Shown here: piece by piece, positions 1-11,376 of the stretch
Layout of the letters: each line of letters opens with the position of its first letter
Numbering within the stretch: the stretch's first letter is position 1
Assembly: GCA_034687125.1 (NCBI GenBank)
Contig: JAQGBZ010000028.1
Location: 248,001 to 312,000, forward strand
Reading direction: 5' to 3'
Source: Neelides folsomi
Taxonomy: Eukaryota > Arthropoda > Collembola > Neelipleona > Neelidae
Length of the DNA stretch: 64,000 bases
Notes under the pieces: model-generated
What the model saw: the letters and a program-made list of their open reading frames with translations, nothing else
Told to the model about the DNA's origin: nothing
The model's database searches: none
Made by a program: the position numbers and the translations under genes

Positions 1-44
1 TGAACAGTTTTTATGAAATAATGAATATAAATCTTCCTTTGTAG

Positions 45-3000
45 CCCAATTCGTTGACGAGGATCAAAAGCGTGGCGAGCATGATCCCTGGACAAATAAC
101 TGAAGAATCAATTGGATCGCATGGGAAATCATCCGTCTTCCCCGATGAAACCCGATTGACTTTTACTAATTTTGCTTTCCTCTTTCAAGCCTTCAGCTTA
201 CGGTCAAGGAAAGACCTCAGAGATTTGTTTGACTCAATCGCGACAGATCCAAAGTCGGAATTTGGAATTGACTCCCCGAAAGATTCCTCTGAAGCGAGCA
301 ATTTCTCTTCCGGTAATTAAATTCACATTCAAATTTTGATCGTTCTTTTAATTTTAATACTCATTAAATAATTAACATTTATTCTAACAAATGAGATACT
401 CTTATACTTTGGCCATTATTAATTGAGGAGTTCAAACAGGCTTATCGAAGGCCACATCTTTATCGGGGATTAAACTGGAAAGTAAAATTTACGACGCCAT
501 TGCTTCAGCGAGCATTGTTCAAAATGGTGCAGGGGTTGAAACCTCTCGGAGCAAAATACTCACAGTCAATTTATTAATGACTTTCCTTGAAATTCAACAA
601 GAAGAAATTAAAAATGAATTGGAAGTAAAATCGATCATTAAGGTCAATTTTAATTCTTTTTTACTTTCATATTCAATTCAAAAATTAACAGATTTCATTT
701 TTATTCGATATTTAATTAATTCCAGAAATTCGAGACTGACGAAACATTACGAAGTCATTATTTGATGTCATTCGAGGGGTTTGCACGCTTCATGATGTCG
801 GCCCACAACCTTGCTTATATCAATGAAACGATTGTTCCCCAAGAAGAAGAATTGGATCATCCACTTGCTCATTATTTTGTTGCTGCTTCTCACAATACGT
901 ATTTGAGCGGACATCAGCTCAAAGGAGAATCCTCTGTTGAACTTTATAGTCAAGTGAGCATCTTAATTTTAATAATTATTTTAAATTTAATTTAAATAAC
1001 TATTTTATGATTTTTTAAAAATCTCATTTAAATTCCTGTTCAGGTTTTATTGACTGGATGTCGCTGTGTTGAATTGGACTGCTACGATGGAGACGACGGA
1101 GATCCGGTCATTTACCACGGTCACACCTTCACCACCAAGATCTCTTTCAGACAAGTTGTGGAAGCCATTAACAAAAGCGCTTTTCTCGCATCTTGTTATC
1201 CCGTCATTCTCTCCATTGAGAATCATTGCAGTCTTCAACAACAAGCCCGAATGGCCTGGATATTCCAAACGATTTTCGGGGAACGGCTGATCACACGCTT
1301 TCTGTTCGAAACTGATTACACTGACGAACCTTCGCTTCCTTCTCCGGCCCAACTCAAATATCGATTCCTGATCAAAAACAAAAAGTTCCATACTGAAATT
1401 GTCCCTAATTTGCCTCTCCACTCCGCCTCTACTTCGGCCCAGAGCACCTATGCCCCCGCCCTGCGGAACAGGTCCGGGAGTCGGCCACAATCTGGGAGAG
1501 CAAACAGCATCATCAGTAACATCAGCGGAGGGTCAATCAATGACGAATATTCCGATGAAGACGTCGAGTCTGATTTTGAAGATCATGTACCTGAAGGTAA
1601 TTGCTTAAATATAAGAATTAAACACTTCCCAATAATAATTTAAAATTGATTGAGTTAAATAGATTGAGATAGTAACGAGATTGTATTTTCAGAAAGGGTT
1701 GTTGTTTCTCGGCAAGCCTCGGAAGCTGCGCTTCCATCAACGCCCAGAACCGACTCCCTCACGAGCCAAGAGTCCTCTCTCCGAAGTGCCAAAAGAACCT
1801 TGGTGGCCGGAACCTCCACGGCCAATATGTACGCCAATCAACAAGTTCAACACGAGGAAGTCGATTGGAAAGTCGAGCTGGAAGACACGATGCCAAAGAC
1901 GAAGAAGCAAAGCAGCCAGATTGCTCGTGAACTCTCAGAGCTCGTCAATTACGTCCAAGCGATCAAATTCCGCGGTTTGAACACCTTCAGCCCCTCGAGT
2001 TCCATCAGGAACCGCGTGACTCAAAAGAAAAGTATTTTGCCATCCAATCCCCCCACGAGTCTCCCGGTCACTCCGACCACATCGAGCCAAGCGGCCAGAG
2101 CCGAAATGAGCGATTTGCGTGATCATCATATGCGTCGAGTGATCACCAACCACCCTGTGTATCAATGTTCCTCCATCAATGAGAACACTTCCAAGAAGAT
2201 GTGCCGAAAGACGCCGTTGCAAGTTTTGGCCCATACGGAAACTCAACTCATTCGGTCCTACCCAGCAGGGATGCGAATCGACTCGTCCAACTTCAACCCG
2301 CTCATCTTTTGGGCCTATGGAATTCAAATGGCTGCTTTGAACTACCAAACCAACGATGCGGCTTTGCACTTAAACGCAGCCATGTTTGAACAAAACGGTC
2401 GATGTGGGTATGTCCTCAAGCCGTCGGTAATGTGGGATCGGAATCACTTGATGTATCGGAAGTTCAACCCGATGGAGAAGGAGTTCGACGGGATTGAAAA
2501 AGTTCAGATTTACTTGACCATCATTTCCGGCCAGTTTCTCTCACCTTCTAATTACCATGCAAGTCCTTTTGTGGAGTTGGAGATTGCTGGCATTCCCGTC
2601 GACTGTTCCAAACAAAGGACCAAAACAATCATTCGAAACTCCTTGAATCCCATTTGGAGCGAAACTTTAACTTTTACTATTCAGTTCATGGAGCTTGCCT
2701 TTCTCAAGTTCACTGTCATGGATGGGAGTTCCGGGGTGAGTGGGAGCGGGCCAACGCTCGCCCAACGAATCATCCCCATCAATGGACTACGAAAGGGATA
2801 TCGCCATTTGAGACTGCGGAACATTTACAACCAATCTCTCCCCATTACAACTCTTTTCATTCACTCGAGAATCGTCGTGGGCGAAGGAGAGGAAATCAAA
2901 CAGAAAGGGGAAAAGTTCCTTTCAAAAGATGACTCACTCAAAGAAGGCGTCCCAAGTCCTGAAAGTAATCACATTGATAAATATTCAATTATATTTAAAT

Positions 3001-4338
3001 TATAAGACATCATATCAATAAAACTTATTAAATCAAACCAGAATTTGTAATTAATTTATTTATTCAATTTACAGAATATTTCATGGCAAGGCAATTGCCG
3101 CTTAAATCTTCCTTAACGATGAAACGAAGGATGTTTTTCCTCGTGATCCACGGCGTTGTTCCCGAAGAGCCCTATACCATTTTGAAGGTGACCCAAGAAA
3201 CGACAGTTTCCGAGGTCATTGTGAGCGCGTTGCAGAAGACTGGAAGGAAGGCGGAAGCCTCCCGGGAATACGTTTTGATCGAAGAAGTTTCCCGTGGCTG
3301 GGACTCAAAAAATAAAGATCTCCCGCCCACCCAAAGGGTTTTGGAAATGTTTGAGCGGCCTTTGCAAGCCCAAGCTCTTTGGAAAGGCGATGGGAAATTT
3401 GTTCTTAAAAGAACGCGAAATGACCCAAGCAGTCGGGCCTGGTTGTCCTCAATTACTTCAACAGGTCAAACGTCTTCGGACCAACGAAGAGGTCGGCTCA
3501 ACTCAAAAGCCGAGGGATTCAACCACTGGGAAGAACAAAAGTTCCTGGTTTGCGTTCACAACGTATCACAAGAAATTCCTTATGCTATCCTTAAGGTCTC
3601 GATCAAAAGTTCAAGTCAGGATGTGATCGCTCAGGCATTTGTCAAAGCTCGGCGAATTGACGAACCGACCAAGTTCGTGTTGGTGGAAGAACTCGAGCCG
3701 TTAAAAGGATCTTCCACTAGTGAAGGGTCAGAGTCCTCCGAACCCTCCAGAAAGAAATCTGTGAACAATAAATTCTCAAATAGAATTCTCGAAGATGATG
3801 AAAACGTTTATGAAGTTCAACTCAAGTGGAATACCGTTGGAAGGTAATATTAATTAAATTATTATAGTTTAATCACTTTGGTCATAAAATTTCTTGTCCG
3901 ATCAAGGATAAAATAATATCGAGGAAGATTGATTTTTAAGTAAATTTCATTTTGTCCAGGTTTGTGTTACGCGAGAGAAAGCAGGCTCAAGGGATCTGTG
4001 GGGTTTTGCCCGGTCGGGAGAATTCGGTCGGGAAGGGTCGTTCAAGCCGCGGGACCAAAATCTCCACGTTGTCCAAACTGGCCCAATTACGTCTCCGACG
4101 AGGGTCGGAAGGGAAGAAGAAGAAAGGGAAGGTTTTGGGAGATCGGAATGCATTGAGTCTTTATGAGTCCAAATGGTCCAATTCCCGGAGCAGGAAATCC
4201 CGAGCTCGTCGGTCGACTCAATCGGAGGGCGAAGGCGGATCGAACGACGAACCGAAGGCTGAAACTCCGCCGGATTTTATGGCCTCCGTCGTTCGTTTCA
4301 AAAAGGCCTCATTGAAAAAATTGAACCCCTGGAAGTAA
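45..4338 (+). CDS. PLCE1: Phospholipase C epsilon, 3' part (X, Y, C2, RA1, RA2)
   Basis: This enzyme hydrolyses PIP2 to IP3 and diacylglycerol at the plasma membrane under Ras/Rap and Rho control. The 5' part (expected RasGEF region) lies outside the window. Exons read 45-312, 440-642, 726-953, 1044-1596, 1693-2964, 3075-3843, 3960-4338; the frame is continuous for 1,223 residues. Exons 1-3 carry the EF-hand-like region ending in LSFEGFAR-like [11 protein letters not shown]. The X domain holds the two catalytic His motifs, [10 protein letters not shown] (near 890) and YHGHTF (near 1120). A Ser-rich acidic X/Y linker spans about 1410-1690; the Y domain follows ([20 protein letters not shown]-like at 2290-2350), then C2 (2500-2880). 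Two Ras-associating domains start near 3120 and 3535, and the tail is Lys/Arg/Ser-rich. X, Y, C2 plus tandem RA is unique to PLC epsilon. The first in-window codon is internal, not a start. Confidence 0.95.
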
Positions 4339-4928
4339 ATTCCGCAATGAAAATATCAAAGTGAACGCTATACATATTTAACATTGCCAATGGCAAGGAC
4401 TTTTGGCAAATATCATTTTTATGAGCAATTTCATTGTAATATGCTAGCAGACCTTTATAACATTTCTTAATTTGTCTATATGAACCCAAGGGAAGTTCAA
4501 TGTTGTAAGTAAAGTACAAGAAAATCATATATATAAAATATATAAAATTAAAATAATAAAATTAAATAACATCAAATAACTTTCTACGTGTAAGGTTAAT
4601 TTCTGACTTTGTTACGAAATCAATATAGTGTTGTTACAAATAAAAGCATATTTAATAACAATGTTAAATACATGCCTCATGAATCTTCACATTTATTTAA
4701 CAACAACATATATCTTATCTTCAATTGGCCCATTTAACTCAGCGAACAATTATTAGTAATTACAATTAGAATGTTGTAGTAATAAAAAGGAGAAACTGGT
4801 GATTATCATTTTATTTAATAATTTAATTTGTGGTTCCAAATAGTTTCTCGAGGTTTGTTGAAAATAGTTGAGAAAGGATGAAGCATTGCATTCCGGCGCT
4901 CAGATCAGTCGGGTAGGGGAAGAGAGCT
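4339..4928. other. Intergenic, between convergent 3' ends (PLCE1/REPS)
   Basis: AT-rich non-coding stretch between two stop codons facing each other. AATAAA-type signals occur at 4555-4560 and 4639-4644, either of which could serve the PLCE1 transcript. No open frame with family character is seen on either strand. Confidence 0.6.
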
Positions 4929-7392
4929 TTACGGGAATTTGGGATCAGGACTGACGATGGCTGGCGGGTCTACAGAAGCAAGTTGGAGGATTTTAAAGTT
5001 GAGGGCACGACGCTTGGCTTGAAGTCCAGCAAGCTGGTCTAGCAATTGGGTCGAAATCCGGTTGAGGATCGAATTCTCATTTTTAAGGTCGGCCACTTCT
5101 TGCTCCACTTCACATTTGTTCCCAAACCCCACCGGAAGTTGGGCGTAAGTGGGGTCAGTTGGGGGTTCGTGGATGGTGGCGGTGCTAGGAACCGCCTGCT
5201 TTCTATACACCGAAAACGCTCCTCCGACCCCAGAAGGAGAAAGGAAAGTTCGGGCAGGAACTTCGGGGCCCATCATCCCCCGTCCTTCGCTTTTCAAATC
5301 TGGAAATTAAAAAAGTTAACAAGATCCACAAACACCGGCATAATTCTCACAATGATGATGAGACTCCATGATGGCAGAGCGTCCAATTGGAGTTTCCTTG
5401 CTCAGCCTGTTCAGATCCAATGAAGAACTCCTCACGTGCGTCTTTCTTCGAGGAGGCTGAAAAATAAATAATAAGAGCATAGAATTTAATTTAATGTGCA
5501 GATTGCGTCAAAAGTTTCTTTCTTTTTTATGTGATTGTTTATTTTAAATAGAAACTTTTAACTGTATAAACCAAAGATAATTAAATTTTAATTACTCACC
5601 GGCGGGGGTGCGATGGTTCCAGTGGAGATTTTTGGGTGATGACCAGAAAGCTTAGGTCTTTGGATTCCTTTTAATTGCAAATTCTGTGTTTTGCTTAAAC
5701 TATGGGTCACCGAGTTACTCAAGGGCATTTTATCGTCGGGAGTTGTGAGGCGAAGTGGAACCGGAGCAACGAGTCCGCTTGTATCACAAGTTGATGAAAA
5801 ATTTACAGGTTCGTTCTCAAACGTCGTCCATTCCTCTATAAAAGGGAAAAATATTATTCACACTCCTTTGTATTAAAAAATCACTCCACCATAGTTATTA
5901 TAGATTATAGTAATAATAAAAAATAACTTTTATGTAAGATGAAACTCATTAAAATAAAAATGTATGTTACTAGTAAAGTTTACCTTTGATAGATTTTCTG
6001 GACTTCTCGGAGTGACTACCTGGCGGACCAGAGATTGAATTCGGCCCCGACGTCACAGCGCTCCGACTTTTCATCGGCGACGTCCCTTGGGCTCCCCCAT
6101 TGAGATTCGACCCCCGCCTTGGAGGTTTCCCATAAAAGTGAGAAGGGATGGGAAGGCCGTGGCGGCGAAGAACTACGAGGTGCATAGCCATCTTGAACTC
6201 CCCAAGGTCCAAACATCCGTCTTGACTCACGTCAGAGATTTGCCAAATGTCCCGAAGCTCCACAGGAGGCAATTTGCTCTTTTCGAAAAACCCTTTAGCG
6301 ACCACTCCACTCACCTGAAAAAGAAATTAAAAAAACAAATGAACGGTTCAAAGAAATCAGTTTAATACATGTTAAATTTAAACGTTGTTTTAAATGTTCG
6401 ATTGTATTGATTAAAACTTACAAGTCCGTTGAGGTCAGGTTGCAACAAAGTAAATTGCTCCGTGTAGTAAAGTTCTTGTTCTCCGGTCATTTCCCAATAG
6501 CTCTCAAACGACCCTTGACGGACCTTCGACCCTCGACCTTCGCCCTCATTGTCAGAAATGGTGACTTCGGCAGACGTTGAGGAGTGGGAAGAAGATTTTG
6601 ATGAATTTTCCCCGTGTTCTGATTCTAAATTAAAAATGGAAAATATTGGGATGTTTAGAATAAAAATTTAGAAAAAGAGAAATTTAAAGTTTGATTTACC
6701 AGATCCTTCCGAGTCGTCTTCCGTTTGCAGCAAGTGACAACTTTCCTCATCATGAGCAACTCCGCTGACTAAAATTGTCTGTGTAGGTTCACAGCAATCG
6801 TCCTCTGTTTCAACTTCTTCTTGACTTGAAGAATAATTGGCAGGTTCGACTAGTGATGAAACACGTAATTGTTAAATTGACAATGTTTAAAACAAATGAT
6901 ATAAACTTTTGCAAACCCCAAACCAATTATTCAAAAAAGAGGGAAAAGATGAAGAGAAAGAAATTGAAAACCCCGAAAGAAACTATTTAATTGTTAATTT
7001 TATTCAAAAGTGTTGTTTTGATGGATCCAAAACAATGAATCATTTTAATAATTCCGAAGCCCAAAGAAAGGAGTGGACAGACAGAAAGAAGTTTTACCTT
7101 TCTTGGTGATGTTTCTCTCTGAATCCGAATGCAATTCTATTAAATCTGGGCTTTTAAATGCTGATGTGTTAGAAGGTTGATGCCAAAAAGCGTCTAAAAG
7201 ATATTTCAATATCAATGATTGAATTAAATGTGGATCAGGATTAAATGTGTATTGGAAAGTAGAAAGAGAAGTGAAGAAGGATTTGATGACTCCGTTTTAA
7301 TTAAATGGGTGTAAATTGGAATTAGATAGAATTATAAAGAAGTATTTACCAGGTTGCTGGACGTGAATAAACTTTGAAATTGGACCTTCCAT
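4929..7392 (-). CDS. REPS1: RalBP1-associated EH-domain adaptor (REPS-like)
   Basis: Endocytic adaptor expected to bind NPF-containing partners through its EH domain and RalBP1 through its C-terminal coiled coil. Complement exons: 7350-7392, 7098-7193, 6700-6849, 6422-6624, 5984-6314, 5600-5835, 5336-5456, 4929-5299; phases agree and give 516 residues. An acidic N-terminal part is followed by the EH domain, from YWEMTGEQELYYTEQF through QPDLNGL, GFFEKSKLPPVELRDIW and the calcium-loop-like DVSQDGCLDLGEFKMAMHLV. Then come a Pro/Ser linker, the REPS hallmark PPRRKTHVRSSSLDLNRLS (exon 5336-5456) and a C-terminal coiled coil rich in Leu/Asn/Gln. Vertebrate REPS proteins have a further N-terminal EH domain that I cannot find here. 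The ATG at 7392 is the first in frame; an upstream exon is not excluded. REPS1 versus REPS2 cannot be told apart. Confidence 0.88.
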
Positions 7393-9398
7393 CCTTGGAA
7401 GTTAAGATGAATTAGCAGACAACTTTTAAGTTTTAAATCAATACTATCTGTTCTGTATATTTAAATATATTTACGTTTAGTATAAAGCAGGATATTAAAA
7501 TTGTTTAAAATATAATGTGATGTTTCTCTCTGAGCTGAAAGCTAACACCCGGTTAAAAAAATAATTCACAATGACGAAGGCAGCGATTTTGACAACCGCA
7601 GAAATGATTAAAATGGCGAGATTAAATTACTTTCACAATGGGTTAAAATATGAGTTAGATCTAAACCACAATAAAACTTCCTAACCACTCAATTACGTTT
7701 AAATTAAATGTGAGCAGATCGGGATTTGAAAAACAACCATCAAGGGTTCCAAAGAATACTGTCGACAATTTCTGTAGTTGCCTTTAATAAACTAATTAAT
7801 AAATAATTGGCAAATTGCACAAAAAATAATAAAAGTAATAATACTCAAATTATTGAAGCCTTTTCCTAACTGGATAATCCTACATATGGGATGGATTTAA
7901 AGACCTTAGCCAAAGTTGAAACCCCTTCGACTGACCATTCTCTGCCAGTAGGCCTTTTATTTAACCCCTGGTGAAATTAACATTCGACCCCATACGTCGT
8001 AGTTTTAGCAATAAAAACATATGAGGCATTAAACTCAACTCTGTCAACCTATGGATTTGTTTAATGGGGAGTCTATTTGAATTAAAGGTGGGACACAATT
8101 AGATTCCACAATTAAAACCCAACAAATATTGCGCCCAATGTTCGATGGTCTCAAAGACCACAGTTTCAAATTCTTTCCCTTTCTTCGGGTCAGAGGGGGT
8201 CAATTCAATTTAAAGTCCCCAAAACTTTGGTGTCAATTAAAATCTCTGGGTTTTTCGATCCTGTTTTCATTCTCACTTTCCTCGCCTATCTCCACACATC
8301 TCAGTCCGGGGACTGAAGATGTCGTTAAAAGCTAAACACATCTCACATACATAAATACATATATCCCATAGCATAGATGATATATTTAATACAGATTTAA
8401 GTATTTATATATTAATGGTTCGATTTTTTTGCAAATGTTAGATCTATGTAAATTGTAAATAAATATTTTCATATATAAACATTTAAATACAATAGTGACA
8501 TATTTACATGATATGTTGGAATAGAATGGAAAATTAAAATTGTTAAACATTGCAACTTGTAACGTTCCAGAGTCCAAGATTCGCCCATTCCGAAGAGATC
8601 CATACAATTCATACAAAGCTGAATTATGCTGATTCGATCGTTATAAAAATAAATTATGCTGTTTTTTCAAAAAATAAACATATATTCTCGTTTAATTTAC
8701 TATATAAATTACATACTCTATAAATAAATATTCTAACTATAGATGTAAAATCATGTTAGATACTGCTGAACGAATAAATTACATTTGTCTCTATCATGAA
8801 TAGACTTCTTGTTGTCTCTTGTTCTTGCTCCGTTCATGTTTTGTCTTTAGATATTTATGCAATCTCAAGATCTGAAGATCTGATTCAAAACTCCTTTGTA
8901 TTACTATATAATAAATTAAGCATATTTCGTGATATACCATATTGTTTTTAATATCAATTTCAACTTCATTGACATTTCCTTAATTTGACATTAAAGTGAC
9001 TTGAATCTCTTCACACGAAGGTAAGATAGCTTTAAATTATATATTTAAATATTTTTGGGTTGGTTGTAAAAGTTATAATTATTGTAAAATTGGGTAAAAC
9101 TATCAAAGAATTGTAATTGTTGTGATTATATTGAACTTTATGGGCAAGTGCGAATGTTTAGTACTTAATAATATGTCACATAAGTATTGATATTACTAAT
9201 CATACTAATCAAATACTGTAATGCTCATAAATCCTCATATGCATTGGTCATAAGTCATAAGTTTTGTAGAGTTTTTATTGCTTTCAAAGGCTTTTATTTG
9301 TTGTGTATTTGTTGCGTAATTTTGCAATCCAAAATTATTTTATATTTACTTTCAATATTTGTATGTAGGTTACCAATCGAAGCCAATTGGACTCAACA
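7393..9398. other. Intergenic between divergent REPS and PLD6
   Basis: About 2 kb of AT-rich sequence holding both upstream regions. I see no exon with family character; the open frames at 8129-8335 and 8386-8616 are low-complexity or unsupported. A likely 5'UTR intron of PLD6 lies at its right end (9021-9368). Confidence 0.5.
9021..9368 (+). other. Probable 5'UTR intron of PLD6
   Basis: A strong donor (CGAAG then GTAAGA) at 9021 and an acceptor (ATGTAG) ending at 9368 flank AT-rich sequence 30 bp upstream of the PLD6 ATG. This would place the transcription start before 9020. It is inferred from splice signals only. Confidence 0.35.
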
Positions 9399-10379
9399 AT
9401 GTTTATTGGCCAAAGTGTCAAGAAAATTGGTCTCTGCTGTACAATCCCTATAATTGGAATCGGTCTTTACTCGGCTTTTAAATGGAGAAAAACTAAAGAA
9501 TTGATCAAAATGAAAAATCCCACTCGTGAATGCGTGAATACGGATAAAGAAGTCGAAAGTGAGAGATTTTATTCGCTTCTCAATGAGGTCAAACCTCGTG
9601 ACCTTTGGAACACTGCCCTCTTTTTCCCTGACAAGGACCCCGAAGCACCTGGGTCAGTTACGAGCCAATTTCTCCATTATTTCCAAGAGGCCAAGTATAG
9701 CATCCATTGTTGTGCTTTTCTCCTCTCTTATCTCCCACTCAGCCAGATTTTGCTCAACAAGTTCCATGACGGAGTTTTGATCCAAATCATTACCGACTAT
9801 GACACCATGGACCCAAGAGCTCATCATAATTATTTCAATTATCTCAAACGACGAGGTCTCAATGTCCGTTATATGTCCTTCGGGGGATTCATGCATCACA
9901 AGTTCGCTGTCATTGACGAAGTTGCTGTCATTATGGGAAGTCTCAATTGGACCAGACAAGTAACGCATTTTTAAATTACATTATTACAATTACCATTTAG
10001 CTAAATATAAAATTCAACATAACATTTAGTATTTTTATTATTAAAAGTAAAATCGCAGTCTAATTAATGTAATTGCTGCTTGTAAACCACTCACGCGACC
10101 CAACGTGCATTTTCATGTGTCTCAACTTTCCCACTTTTGCTCCGATTGAATATGAATATTTAAAAAGATATAACTATAACTGTACAAGTTGTTTAATTCA
10201 ATTTGGGAAATTTTTATAATAACAGACATTTATTTGGTCAATTTTAGGGAATCATGATGAATGGAGAAAACGTGATTGTGACAACGGATCAACGCTATGT
10301 TCGTCCCTATTTGAATGAATTTAGAAAAATTTGGCTTGAGTTCCGAGAGAGCCCGTTCAATTTCATTAATGAATATTAA
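9399..10379 (+). CDS. PLD6: Mitochondrial cardiolipin hydrolase / piRNA nuclease (Zucchini)
   Basis: Family members sit on the mitochondrial outer membrane and act as the endonuclease that makes piRNA 5' ends; a phosphatidic-acid-forming activity has also been described. Two exons, 9399-9959 and 10248-10379, encode 230 residues. A hydrophobic segment (residues about 10-26) fits an N-terminal membrane anchor. The single HKD catalytic motif is complete: HHKFAVID followed by GSLNWT (near residues 170-190), so the protein should work as a homodimer. ITDYDTMD and the C-terminal YVRPYLNEFRKIW also match the family. The intron falls just after the HKD motif. The cysteine/histidine zinc-finger insert known from Zucchini and MitoPLD is not visible between FFPDKDPEAPGS and the next helix. 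The ATG at 9399 is the first in frame after the acceptor. Confidence 0.93.
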
Positions 10380-11376
10380 GAATACCTAGTTACTAATTTA
10401 TATACTACTCTATAAAGTATAAGTTGTTGTTAGTTGTAAGCTAACTAAGTAAGTTGTTAGCTAAGTTGCTAGCTATTTAGTATCATTTTAATATATATGT
10501 GTAAAAAATATTGTTGCAACTTGAAACTATCACAATTCTTCCTATGTTATGAATTCTATTATTTTAAAAGATTTGACATTAGTTATTAATTTTGCAATTA
10601 ATACGCTTTCGTTTACTTCTGGCTTAATAAGATTCAACGTTTCTTTGAACATCTTCATATAAAACTTGTTTTCCCTTTCTCACCCCACGCACTTCTATAG
10701 GAATAATGAATTCCTCTTGCATCTCCTTCTCAGAATATCTTTACGCTTACGTATTTTATACACCAATAAGTATTTAGACCGCTGATATTATTAAGCCTTT
10801 TTATTCATTATGAATTTTATATAACTGCTTTTTTATATATGTACATTTTAGTAAAGTTATTCTTTTTATTCATTTTTGTATTTATTTTAAAAATCCATCG
10901 ATTATTAATGGGAAATATATTTAAGAAATTTTATCATTATTTGACAATCAATAATATTTACTTGCATGTTCTACATCTATTTGTATTGATCGATTTGTTT
11001 ACCATATTTTTAATAAAAAAATTCCTCCTTTGTCATATCTATAATTTTATTTCACATTTGGGTTCATTTATTATAGCCGTAACGTAATCTTATATTTATT
11101 TAGTATGGAACGAGATAGGGTCATAAGATGATAGTCCTGAAGGAGTCATTGTAATAAACCAAGGTATGAAACTATGATCTGGTAATCTTTGTTGAACCTT
11201 GAAAAGTTGAATTACTCCCTCCGGCACTAGCCGGAGTCGATACCCTGCTCACCTGTGCTCCGTGTGCTGTCCAATTCTCTCATTGACTTTTTGTAGGTCT
11301 TTTTCATTAATTTCATATTCAATTGATCTTTTGACCTCCAATGGCTCCTCATTAATTCATTTGTAATTAGGATCTC
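10380..11376. other. Intergenic, PLD6 to CHID1
   Basis: About 1 kb of AT-rich DNA between genes in the same orientation. Simple TTAGT/GCTAA-type low-complexity repeats lie at about 10425-10485. The Phe/Ile-rich frame at 10839-11087 looks like chance in AT-rich sequence. Nothing else is recognised. Confidence 0.5.

Noticed and set aside
1935-2369. Minus-strand frame of 144 codons
   Set aside because: Antisense to the PLC Y-domain exon, with no family character.
10425-10485. TTAGCTAA-rich stretch, considered as a terminal inverted repeat of a transposon
   Set aside because: No matching partner, target-site duplication or transposase frame is found nearby.
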